Assembly: GCA_024743255.1 (NCBI GenBank)
Contig: JANSWY010000023.1
Coordinates: 1-64,000, forward strand
Reading direction: 5' to 3'
Length of the DNA stretch: 64,000 bases
Source: a bacterium
GTDB taxonomy: Bacteria > Bacteroidota > Bacteroidia > Cytophagales > Cyclobacteriaceae
The notes beneath the pieces are model-generated. The model had not been told where the DNA came from. It made no database searches and saw only the letters and a program-made list of their open reading frames with translations. Positions 42,613-51,181 of the stretch are shown here, one piece after another (within the stretch, counting starts at the first letter, position 1; the number at the start of each line of letters is the position of its first letter). The position numbers and the translations under genes were made by a program.

Positions 42613-45222
42613 TTATTCATCTTTTAAAACATCTACCGGATTCACGGTTGCTGCCTGATAAGATCTAAGACTTACCGTAAGTGCGCCAACCACGAAAGCA
42701 ACAATTCCTGCAATCACGAACAAAAACCAATTCAGTTCTGTGCGGAATTCAAAATCCATCAACCATTGGTTCATATAGTAGTAGCCGATTGGCACTGCCA
42801 GCACGAATGCTACTATCATGAGTCTTCCATATTCTTTTGATAGCAAATAGATTAAATGCAGCATGCTAGCACCATGCACCTTTCTAATACCAATTTCCTT
42901 GGATCTCTGAGAAGCTGTATAGGAAGCAAGGCCTAGCAATCCTAAGCAGGATATAACAATTGAGATACCAGCAAATATTCTAGTAAGGCTATTCAAGGTC
43001 ATTTCAGACTTATAATTGGCTTCATATTGCTCATCTAAAAACTTATACCTAAACGGATGCGCCGGGTTGATTTGAGCAGTAAGTTCTTCAATTGATTTTA
43101 ATGCTTCGTAAGTATTTCCTTGAGTTCTTATGAAAGCCACGAATGTGTTTGCAGGATCATATCGTACAATTAAAGGTTCAATAGGTTCGTATAAACTTGC
43201 CATGGGAAAATCGTTGATTACACCAATTATCTTTCCTTTCTGACCCCATACATTAAGGTTTCCTCCTACAGGATTTTCATATCCCATAATCCTGGCTGCC
43301 ACTTCATTTATCAGATAGCTAGTTGAGTCATTGAACTCTTTTGAAAATGCTCTCCCCTGCAATAATTCTATTCCTAATGTCTCGATTAAATCATCACCAG
43401 CTGTTAATACGTTGATTTCAACTACATCATTAGGGTTCTTACCGTCCCAACTTGCTCCGCTTGTCGATCTACCATAATCTAATGGGTTTCCTGTTGTAGT
43501 GGTTACGTTCTTTACCTCTGGAATTTTCAATAATTCCTCCTTATAGGTTTTTGACTTTTCAAAAAGAGCACCATCTAAACTGACATAAAGTAGGTTTTCT
43601 TTATCTAATCCCAAATTCTTGTTGAGGACGTAGTTCATCTGATTATTCACTACCAGAGTCCCGATAATCAGTAATAATGAAATTGAAAATTGGAATACTA
43701 CCAACCCTCTTCTCATTAAGATAGCTCCAGGACTATGCTTTAAAGTTCCTTTGATTGATTGAATGATCTTAAATGAAGGAAGTAACAATGCAGGATAACT
43801 TCCAGCCATCATTCCTGTGATTAAGGTTAGAAGAATTATTGTTCCCAGAACTTGTATATTCGAAACGTTTAAGCTTAATGACTTCCCGGTTAATTCATTG
43901 AAATAAGGAAGGAATAGCCAGACAACAGCAAGCGAGAATAACACTGCAACTCCTGATAGCATGAATGCTTCAATATAAAATTGCTGTCCAAGAGAAACCT
44001 TTCTGGCCCCCATAACTTTCCGCACTCCTATTTCTTTCAATCTTCTTCCTGCTCTGGCAGTAGCTAAGCTCATGAAGTTCACACAGGCTATTACAACCAA
44101 AAAAATTGCGATTACAATTAGGATTCTTACATATTCTATTCTTCCTCCTGAGGGCTGACCATTTTCTATTTTGGAATACAGGTGAGTTTCTGAAAACTTC
44201 TGTAGCATGATGCGTTCATCGTTTTCATAGTTGGTGTGTTTATTAATTTCCTGTTCAAGTCGTTCGGTTACTTGTAGCAGGTCTTTGTTGTCTTTCAAAG
44301 AAAACACTATTCCAAAGCCTCCATTATACCAGCTAGGCACCCAATCATTTCTACTAATATATTCTTCAGCTGGAATCACCCAATCAAATTGAAGTGAGGA
44401 CCGTTTAGGTACATTTTCAAATACACCTGAAACCATAAAGTCTTTTCGATCTTCAATTCTAATGGTTTGACCTAAGGCTTTCTGCCTCCAGTTGGTTCCA
44501 AAATACTTTTCTGCTGTTCTTTTAGAGATCACTACATTGCTGATATCAGACATCATTGAATTTTGATCACCCAATAGAATAGGATAACTAAAAACTTGAA
44601 AGAACTCTGGAGACACATATCTACCTATTTCATAACTACTATTATCCCCTATCTGGAATACCTTCTCCATTTGCCAACTAATCAGCGTGACATCTTCGAT
44701 TTCAGGGTATTCTTCTTCCAGAACAAATTCAAGCGGCTGTGGAATACCAGGTGTGGTCACTATCTCGCCACTCGTCTGGTACATATTTCTCCAGACCTGA
44801 TAAGTTCGAGCTTCTTTTTCATGAAAAGAATCCATGGCCAACTCGTCCTCTACCCAAAGCATAATGGTGATGCTGGCGGCCAGTCCAATGACTAAACCAA
44901 ATAAATTGATAAAGGTGTAGCCCTTGTGCTTTAGGGCGTTTCGCCAAGCGATAAGTATGAAATTACGTAACATGCCTGTGTGAATTAGTTGAGTATTTAT
45001 TTCGAAGTTTTTGATGATTCCAGGACGGAGCAACAGCAATACATCAACTAGAAATCTAACATTCGCCTTGACCTTGCTTGATCTAGACCTCTCTTCGAAC
45101 AATTCAACCAGATCCCCTTCTACATCCTCCAGCAATTCAGGATTGCAAAAGAACCTTAGAAACCTAAGAGCGAAACCGGGTGGTTTGAAATGTTGATTAC
45201 GTGAAACCATGGAAGTACCCAT
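42613..45222 (-). CDS. FtsX/MacB-type ABC permease with N-terminal prefix domain (unit 3)
   Basis: 869 residues. Prefix domain about 10-70 (PPGFALRFLRFFCNPELLEDV, EGDLVELFEERSR), then two copies of the periplasmic/permease module with coupling motifs GRRLKEIGVRKVMGARKVS and QRSKEIGIRKVHGASMLHL. ATG 45222 is used; an ATG four codons later is equally possible. It is the first gene of the permease-PadR-permease operon and follows the palindrome-bearing promoter at 45281-45304. Confidence 0.92.
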   Translation of the reverse strand: MGTSMVSRNQHFKPPGFALRFLRFFCNPELLEDVEGDLVELFEERSRSSKVKANVRFLVDVLLLLRPGIIKNFEINTQLIHTGMLRNFILIAWRNALKHKGYTFINLFGLVIGLAASITIMLWVEDELAMDSFHEKEARTYQVWRNMYQTSGEIVTTPGIPQPLEFVLEEEYPEIEDVTLISWQMEKVFQIGDNSSYEIGRYVSPEFFQVFSYPILLGDQNSMMSDISNVVISKRTAEKYFGTNWRQKALGQTIRIEDRKDFMVSGVFENVPKRSSLQFDWVIPAEEYISRNDWVPSWYNGGFGIVFSLKDNKDLLQVTERLEQEINKHTNYENDERIMLQKFSETHLYSKIENGQPSGGRIEYVRILIVIAIFLVVIACVNFMSLATARAGRRLKEIGVRKVMGARKVSLGQQFYIEAFMLSGVAVLFSLAVVWLFLPYFNELTGKSLSLNVSNIQVLGTIILLTLITGMMAGSYPALLLPSFKIIQSIKGTLKHSPGAILMRRGLVVFQFSISLLLIIGTLVVNNQMNYVLNKNLGLDKENLLYVSLDGALFEKSKTYKEELLKIPEVKNVTTTTGNPLDYGRSTSGASWDGKNPNDVVEINVLTAGDDLIETLGIELLQGRAFSKEFNDSTSYLINEVAARIMGYENPVGGNLNVWGQKGKIIGVINDFPMASLYEPIEPLIVRYDPANTFVAFIRTQGNTYEALKSIEELTAQINPAHPFRYKFLDEQYEANYKSEMTLNSLTRIFAGISIVISCLGLLGLASYTASQRSKEIGIRKVHGASMLHLIYLLSKEYGRLMIVAFVLAVPIGYYYMNQWLMDFEFRTELNWFLFVIAGIVAFVVGALTVSLRSYQAATVNPVDVLKDE

Positions 45223-45280
45223 GCTTTGGAATTTTGAGTTTTGAGTATTGAATTACTTTGACCTGAAATTATAATAGTCT

Positions 45281-45304
45281 CAAATGTAACTTAAATATTT
45301 AAGT
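45281..45304 (-). promoter_or_regulatory. Promoter and palindromic operator of the permease 3 operon
   Basis: On the minus strand TACATTTG (45281-45288) is a full TAnnTTTG -7 element. Directly upstream of it lies the perfect 16-bp palindrome ACTTAAAT/ATTTAAGT (45289-45304), in the -33/-7 spacer. Flanking GTCTCA (45277-45282) and TGAGAC (45329-45334) form a wider inverted pair. The layout matches the PadR 1 promoter, so a PadR repressor, probably PadR 2, is the likely ligand. Confidence 0.6.
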
Positions 45305-45366
45305 CCTAAAAGTAGTTTTAATAAAAAGTGAGACAAATGAATTGACTTATGTGCTAATAAAGCAAG

Positions 45367-46446
45367 TTAAAGCCTAACTAACTCTCCAATACTTGCAGAT
45401 CTATAAGCAGCCTCAACAATAGCTATATCCCTCATTCCTTCTTCTCCGGGAACAAGAACTTCTTTGCTATTCAATATTGCCAAAGCGTCATCATCCATTT
45501 GCCTGGCTTGTTGATTTCTTACTGTTGGAACGAGAGTTCTACCATCACTAGTAGTTTCACGTATTCCTCCGTATGACTGAAATGGAGAAAGGCCATACCA
45601 CCCATTTTGGCAATTCACTTTAAGATCATTCATTCCTTTTCCCAGACTTGTGGAACAATTAGCGACTGCTCCTGATGGAAAATTCAAAGTGAAGTATGTG
45701 GTCTCATCAACTTCGGTGTAGATGCCTTTTCTTGTGTTTTCATGTCTTGCAGATATGGAGATTGGCTCCTCCCCTGTTATGTACCTTGCTGCATTTAAAG
45801 GATATACTCCCATATCGTACATCGCTCCACCTCCCAAGGCCTTGTTCTGTTTCCAATGATCACTTCTTCCATCATAATAGCCGGCATTGGCTGAAAGGTT
45901 CAGAATTTTACCGTATGGTTTGGAGTCTGCCCATTTTATTAGTTCCTGAGTTTTTGGCTCATGCTGCATTCTGTAGCCAATGGATAGTTTGACTTTGTTC
46001 TTATTACAGGCATCAATTATTTGTTGACATTCTATAGCAGTTCTTGCCATTGGCTTTTCGCACCACACGTGCTTTCCTGTGTTGGCAGCAATTATCGAAT
46101 ATTTAGCATGAAGACCGGTGGGTAACACAATGTAGATCACATCAATATCTGGATTGTTGGCAATCTCATGCATATTATCATAGTTATAGATATTGCCATC
46201 TTTGAGATTGTAGCGTTTCTTCCAGGTAGGAATTTTCCAAGGGCTACCCGTAACAACCCCCCTCAACTCGCAGTTTTCGGTAACTTGTAGTGCTGGGGCC
46301 AGTAGATCTCCAGCGTAGTAGCCAAGACCAACAAGAGCTACACCAAGCTTCTTCTTTTGGGGAATTATAATATTAGCAAAACCCGTAGAAACACCTAATC
46401 CTACGACTCCTACAGCATGCATGAAGGACCTTCTTGAAATTGTCAT
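45367..46446 (-). CDS. Exported Gfo/Idh/MocA-family oxidoreductase
   Basis: 359 residues. A twin-arginine-type signal (ISRRSFMHAVGVVGLGVSTGFA) precedes the Rossmann domain (LGVALVGLGYYAGDLLAPAL, about residues 34-53). The EKPMAR catalytic-lysine motif lies near 132, and the C-terminal alpha/beta domain has GGGAMYDMGVYPLNAARY. The family oxidises or epimerises sugars and inositols with NAD(P), and the Tat signal fits export with bound cofactor. GFOR-like members act on glucose and fructose; the substrate here is open. Stand-alone gene. Confidence 0.9.
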   Translation of the reverse strand: MTISRRSFMHAVGVVGLGVSTGFANIIIPQKKKLGVALVGLGYYAGDLLAPALQVTENCELRGVVTGSPWKIPTWKKRYNLKDGNIYNYDNMHEIANNPDIDVIYIVLPTGLHAKYSIIAANTGKHVWCEKPMARTAIECQQIIDACNKNKVKLSIGYRMQHEPKTQELIKWADSKPYGKILNLSANAGYYDGRSDHWKQNKALGGGAMYDMGVYPLNAARYITGEEPISISARHENTRKGIYTEVDETTYFTLNFPSGAVANCSTSLGKGMNDLKVNCQNGWYGLSPFQSYGGIRETTSDGRTLVPTVRNQQARQMDDDALAILNSKEVLVPGEEGMRDIAIVEAAYRSASIGELVRL

Positions 46447-46520
46447 ATCTATAAGTTATTAACGAATAACCATAAATCCATTCAAACAGGGACAGATGGG
46501 AAAATGAAGGTTCGGTGGGC

Positions 46521-46907
46521 TTATTGGTTTACTGGAACAGGTTCTTTATTATCATCAATAGCAACAAATGTGAATTGACCGGCAATGGCATGTTCCCTAA
46601 CATCGGAATACATTTGTTCTATATAAATATCCACGCTTATCCCAAGGCTGGTTCGTCCAACCTTTATCACCTTCCCTACTAATTCCACAATTGTTCCTGA
46701 GGGAATTGGTTTCTTAAAATCGATTTGATCACTGCTTACTGTAACCATTCTCTGTCTGCTGAACCTGGTAGCTGTTATGAAAGCGACTTCATCCATCAGT
46801 TGCATAGCAGTGCCTCCAAAAAGAGTGTCGTAATGATTGGTTGTGTTTGGGAATACTGCCTTAAATATCCGTGTTTCCGCTTTTTGAGTTCTTTCTTCTA
46901 GAGTCAT
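46521..46907 (-). CDS. Acyl-CoA thioesterase, hotdog fold (YciA/BACH-like)
   Basis: 128 residues with a single hotdog domain: FPNTTNHYDTLFGGTAMQLMDEVAFITATRF (the Asn and Asp of the active-site helix), then VELVGKVIKVGRTSLGISVDIY. It hydrolyses acyl-CoA, likely medium to long chains, in the cytoplasm. Length and motifs match the small one-domain members. Confidence 0.9.
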   Translation of the reverse strand: MTLEERTQKAETRIFKAVFPNTTNHYDTLFGGTAMQLMDEVAFITATRFSRQRMVTVSSDQIDFKKPIPSGTIVELVGKVIKVGRTSLGISVDIYIEQMYSDVREHAIAGQFTFVAIDDNKEPVPVNQ

Positions 46908-46969
46908 AGTTGAATTATACTTTGGTGCAAGTTAATTGCCACTCTAGAATAATAGTAACTAAAAAGAAA

Positions 46970-46998
46970 AATCTCCCGGGTAATCTACCCGGGAGATT
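46970..46998 (-). terminator. Rho-independent terminator of the Cys-repeat GH26-like gene
   Basis: AATCTCCCGGGTA (46970-46982) pairs perfectly with TACCCGGGAGATT (46986-46998) around an ATC loop. On the minus strand it is followed by a T-rich tract (TTTTCTTTTT). It lies 50 bp beyond the stop of the gene at 47048. Confidence 0.92.
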
Positions 46999-47047
46999 AA
47001 GACATCTTCAAATTTTACAAAGGTTAAATAGGTATAGACTGACTATT

Positions 47048-49054
47048 TTATTGTTTTATAAATCTCATTTTAATGTCACCAACTTCGATAAAATACAAAC
47101 CGTAGTTTAGTTGAGAAACATCCGCATTATTTCCTCTGAAGGTTTTGATTATTTTTCCTGATGTTGTGAAAATTCTTATCAATTGATTCCCAGACACACC
47201 CTGTACTCTTAAAATATCTTTAACGGGATTTGGGTATAACAGAATTGCTTCTTCAATCCTTTCTGTTGATTCTAAATTACTTGCTGGTTTAACTCTAGCT
47301 CCCGTTGAATTCATTCCATTTAGGAAAGCATTTAAATTAGAACTTCCATGGAGCCATCCGGATTGAGTTATTTCGTTAACCCAATTATTTTCTACTGTAC
47401 TACTCACTTGTATACGAGTATCTCCCCAATATCCTTGTTCATACGGTGAATCCCACAATCCCTGAGAGTCCCAATCTGCATTGATGTAAGTCACCGCTTT
47501 GATTACATCATCATTTGCATTGATATAATTAAAATACTCCTGAAACCATTCATTCCAGATTTGTGAACCAGATTTATTTACTGTGCCCTGCGCCGAAGCT
47601 CCATCCCATACAGGACTAATATTGGAATTTGCACCTTGCTGGATATCATAACCTTGCGCAGCAGCCTCACAAATCATCATTGGTTTGCCCCTTTGTCTTG
47701 CCAGATTTACGATTTCATTGGCGAGATAAAGTTGAGTGGATGGTGTACCTCCTACCGTTGAATTCTCATTTGGAAGTAAAAACCAGCTCATCCCAAACCA
47801 ATCCACATAGTTATCTCCGGGATAATAGTTCAATAAGTTTTCTCTTCCACCATCCAGGACATCATCAATTGGTGATGTTGAGGATTGCCAAACATAAGCG
47901 ACATTGGACACATTCTCGGCTCTCAAAATATCTACAATTCTTCTGTAGGCATTGATATAAATTTGACCACTATAACCATTCCATTGACCGTCAAATTCAT
48001 ACCCAACCCTTAGATAAAAAGCTGTCCCAGATAAAGAATTAAAGAAGTCGGCTAATTGTCTTATCTCAGCATCCCTACCTCCACTTGAAATGTTATCTGT
48101 TTCGCCTACAAGATAAAGGCCTATTTGAACTGCTGAGTTTGGAAACCCTATTGCGGCACTGTATGCATTTAATGGTCCGCCTCCCCAATCAATATCAGTT
48201 CCAAATGGCTGATCAGATTCTGTAAAGCCTAGTGCGCCATAAAAGTTGTTCTGCAATACACCTGACAGACTCACATAAGTTGCGATTCCTCCTGGTGTTG
48301 GGCAACCACCACAATCATTGATATAATCAGATACTGATAAAAGATCCTGACCTATAAAAAGTAATTTCGCACCGTTTGTTGGTTCCAGAAATGCCAGATC
48401 TCCATTTGGTGGTGGCGGGCAAGAATTTGGGCAACTTCCTCCACAATCGATACCCGTTTCATTTCCATTCTGAATACCATCAGTGCAGGTTGGACCTGAT
48501 TGACAACTATTTGGGCAGGAACCTCCACAATCAATTCCGGTTTCATCTCCATTTTGAATGCCATCAGAGCAGGTTGGTTCAGTTTGACAACTATTTGGGC
48601 ACGAACCTCCACAATCTATCCCTGTCTCATCTCCGTTTTGAATACCATCTGAACAAGTTGGTCCAGGGTCACTACAAGTTTCAGAGCATCCTCCTGACTG
48701 GGCTTGTGCTGCATCAACCCAGCATTGTCCGCAAGCAAAAAGATTATAACCCTGCAGACAACTACCAGAGCAATCTGTTCCACCACTATCACAAGAATTT
48801 GGGCATGAACCTCCACAGTCTATTCCTGTTTCATTCCCATTTTGAATTCCATCTGAGCAGGTTGGTGTTGGGTTGGAGCTACATGTCTCTGAACATCCTC
48901 CGGATTGGGCTTGAGCATCATCAACCCAACATTGCCCACAAAGAAATAATGGATGTGAACTTGGGCAAGAACCTTGACAATCCTGTGCTTTTAGTGATAA
49001 CGAAAAGAGCATCACTAACACTCCTGATAAAATCATGCGTATAGCAATCTTCAT
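47048..49054 (-). CDS. T9SS-secreted GH26-like glycosidase with Cys-rich repeats
   Basis: 668 residues with a signal peptide ending LSLKAQ. Residues 25-225 are Cys-rich modules of two kinds: type A (CGQCWVDxAQAQSGGCSETC, twice) and type B (CSDGIQNGxETGIDCGGSCP, four times). A GH26-like catalytic domain (about 230-560) follows, with the candidate acid/base Glu in FYLRVGYEFDGQWNGY and the candidate nucleophile Glu in PMMICEAAAQGY, as in beta-mannanases. The last 75 residues (ILLYPNPVKDILRV, IRIFTTSGKIIKTF, NYGLYFIEVGDIKMRFIKQ) are a type A T9SS sorting domain. It is a paralogue of the lipoprotein at 60567. Substrate (mannan or related glycan) is inferred from the fold only. Confidence 0.85.
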   Translation of the reverse strand: MKIAIRMILSGVLVMLFSLSLKAQDCQGSCPSSHPLFLCGQCWVDDAQAQSGGCSETCSSNPTPTCSDGIQNGNETGIDCGGSCPNSCDSGGTDCSGSCLQGYNLFACGQCWVDAAQAQSGGCSETCSDPGPTCSDGIQNGDETGIDCGGSCPNSCQTEPTCSDGIQNGDETGIDCGGSCPNSCQSGPTCTDGIQNGNETGIDCGGSCPNSCPPPPNGDLAFLEPTNGAKLLFIGQDLLSVSDYINDCGGCPTPGGIATYVSLSGVLQNNFYGALGFTESDQPFGTDIDWGGGPLNAYSAAIGFPNSAVQIGLYLVGETDNISSGGRDAEIRQLADFFNSLSGTAFYLRVGYEFDGQWNGYSGQIYINAYRRIVDILRAENVSNVAYVWQSSTSPIDDVLDGGRENLLNYYPGDNYVDWFGMSWFLLPNENSTVGGTPSTQLYLANEIVNLARQRGKPMMICEAAAQGYDIQQGANSNISPVWDGASAQGTVNKSGSQIWNEWFQEYFNYINANDDVIKAVTYINADWDSQGLWDSPYEQGYWGDTRIQVSSTVENNWVNEITQSGWLHGSSNLNAFLNGMNSTGARVKPASNLESTERIEEAILLYPNPVKDILRVQGVSGNQLIRIFTTSGKIIKTFRGNNADVSQLNYGLYFIEVGDIKMRFIKQ
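48430..48865 (-). repeat. Near-identical coding repeats for Cys-rich modules
   Basis: Four copies of a roughly 70-bp unit encoding the type B module occur at about 48430-48490, 48510-48570, 48590-48660 and 48800-48865. They differ mainly at third codon positions, which points to unequal crossing-over followed by drift. Confidence 0.75.
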
Positions 49055-49247
49055 AACAATTATTGGTTTAGGTAAACAATTTTACATCTCGACTATTGTT
49101 GAAAGGAGTCGAAACAACTCATTCTATTATTACTGCTTTGGTTTAATCAAAAAAATGAAATAGGCTTAACAAAAACCAACATTGTATCACGGCAAAAACA
49201 CTCAGAACACTACGTTTTTACCACACACTTTTCAATAAAACATGTTG

Positions 49248-49955
49248 TTACTTCCCCAAAAAGCGCTTAGAAAAGGATTCTTTATAGACTCTTCCAATTG
49301 GTACTTCAGAGGTATCATCAAATAGAACTCTGTTACCTGAGACCTTCTTTACTTTCGATATGTTGACGATATAGGACTTATGGATCTGAACATATTTATT
49401 TGGGCTTAATGTATTCAACCAGTATTTGAATGGTTCTGAAGACAACACCATTTCAGATGCCGAATGTATTTCGCTGTAATCTCCAACTGCTTTAATGTAT
49501 TGGATGTTACTTAAAGAAATCTTCACATGATCATACCCTGTCTTAATGAAAACCTCATCTATTTCCGGTTCTTCAATTTGTTTAGTAGCTGTATTTAAAG
49601 AAGAGATATAAAGGTTATTGGCCTTAGTTACTGCCTGAACAAACCTTTGGAATGCTATTGGTTTGAGTAAATAATCAACTACGTTGTAATCATAACTTTC
49701 CAATGCATATTCTGAATATGCCGTTGTAAGAATCACCAAGCTATTCTCGGGTTTGATCTTGAGAAACTCCATTCCTGTCATTTTTGGCAAATGAATATCC
49801 AGAAAGATCAAATCAATCTTTTCCTGGTTTAGAAAATTAATGCCCTTAAGTGCATCTGTAAAAGAACCTCTTAACTCAAGGAAGTCTACCTCAGCAATAA
49901 ACTTCTGGAGTACCCTTTGGGCTGGTGCCTGATCCTCTACAATTATGCATCTCAT
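49248..49955 (-). CDS. LytTR-family response regulator
   Basis: 235 residues. Receiver domain with phosphoacceptor Asp in LIFLDIHLPKMTG, Thr in LTTAYSEYA and Lys-Pro in YLLKPIAFQRF. LytTR domain at about 130-233 (FIKTGYDHVKISLSNIQYI, YVQIHKSYIVNISKV). Its ATG follows by one base the distal stop of the kinase reading frame at 49957, so kinase and regulator form a tight pair. The TonB-dependent receptor gene is divergent from this pair. Confidence 0.92.
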   Translation of the reverse strand: MRCIIVEDQAPAQRVLQKFIAEVDFLELRGSFTDALKGINFLNQEKIDLIFLDIHLPKMTGMEFLKIKPENSLVILTTAYSEYALESYDYNVVDYLLKPIAFQRFVQAVTKANNLYISSLNTATKQIEEPEIDEVFIKTGYDHVKISLSNIQYIKAVGDYSEIHSASEMVLSSEPFKYWLNTLSPNKYVQIHKSYIVNISKVKKVSGNRVLFDDTSEVPIGRVYKESFSKRFLGK

Positions 49956-49956
49956 C

Positions 49957-50982
49957 TTATGAGCCTAAATCAATTTTCAAATCAACACAGAATTCGGTTT
50001 CTGTATTACCAAAATTAAGAGCATAACCATCAGGATATGTAAGATCAAGTCGCTTTTTTTAATTTTTCAGACCAATTACCTTATTTGGGTCTGATTCAGA
50101 ATCAGGGTTAACATCATAGTTGTTACGGCATTGAAATGACAAATGCGTGGCGTCCAGCGATACATTTATCTCTATTGCTATATTTTCAGTCTTATTGGCA
50201 GCACTGTGCTTGAAAGCATTCTCTACAAAAACCATTAGAATCAATGGTGCAATTTGCATATCATCTTCATGTTCAACCTCCATGTTGTATGAAACTACTC
50301 CCCGACCTTCAATCTGCATTTCATACAATCCGATAAAATTCTCCAACTGATCAAGTTCTGTCTTCAATGAGACTGTCTCCTTACTACCTTCATATAACAT
50401 GTATCTAAGCAATGACGACATGTTCAGAATTATATCTGGAGTCTTTGAGGAATTCTCAAGAGCATGTGAGTACAGATTGTTTAGATTATTGAATAAAAAG
50501 TGTGGATTGATCTGAGATTTCAAGAATTGCAGCTCGATTTGATCCTTTGAAATCTTCAGGTTATCTACTTGTATTTGCTTTATGATCACATCCCAGGCCA
50601 ATTTGAAACCGCTCAGGATTATGGTGACTGGCACTACATCCAATAGTGTAAACAGTATCTTCCCAAACCTTCCACCTCGTGTATCCGGAAAGTATATCTT
50701 CTCCAATACAAATTCCTCAATGAGGATAGCTCCAAGAATTAGGAGTATAAAAAGCAATAGGAACTGCCCAAACCTTTTGTGATATAGAAATTTTGGAAAT
50801 AAGTAGTAGTTGATGGTGAAAGCAGCAAGAGCATAATTAAGAAAGAATACTACCTCATAAAAATACACCTGAGGAACCTTATCATTGTAATCGCCTTCAT
50901 TAACGGCATAAAAGAAAAATACCACAACATGCAGTAAAATCTGGAACGGGATTTCCCACCGTGAATTAGATTGCTTTAACAC
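49957..50982 (-). pseudogene. LytS-type histidine kinase with in-frame TAA near its C-terminus
   Basis: GTG start at 50982; 307 residues to a TAA at 50059-50061. Four or five membrane helices fill residues 1-135. The kinase core has His in FLKSQINPHFLFNNLNNLYS and the N box LMVFVENAFKHS. The frame ends at VIGLKN, in the middle of the G2/lid region where relatives continue GLKNxKKRLxLxYP. After the TAA, the same frame reads KKRLDLTYPDGYALNFGNTE and on for 33 residues to a stop 1 bp before the regulator. One T-to-A change (TTA to TAA) explains it. The gene may be a fresh null or truncated allele, rely on readthrough, or reflect a sequencing error. Confidence 0.8.
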
Positions 50983-51181
50983 AAGACAATAATATTCATA
51001 CTTCCCGCTTCCTCCAAATCTATCAGATGACCGACCGAACTATAGGTATGAACAACAATTCAACCTTCAATTTGTTAATACATCTGTTGTTTGTAGTAAA
51101 AGATGTGACGTTCAAGGATTTTTTTTAACCAATCCCAATACCAACACGTTTCTTTGCCAAACAATTAAAGGAAAAACTGAT

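Noticed and set aside
48430-48865. Repeats as a CRISPR array
   Set aside because: The repeats are in-frame coding modules with conserved Cys codons and no unique spacers of uniform length.
48376-49044. A 222-codon plus-strand open frame
   Set aside because: It is antisense to the Cys-repeat region; its His/Leu-rich repeats are an artefact of the repeated coding sequence.
49190-49230. AAAAAC / GTTTTT pairing between the LytTR gene and the Cys-repeat gene
   Set aside because: Only six A/T-rich pairs; not distinguishable from chance in low-GC DNA.
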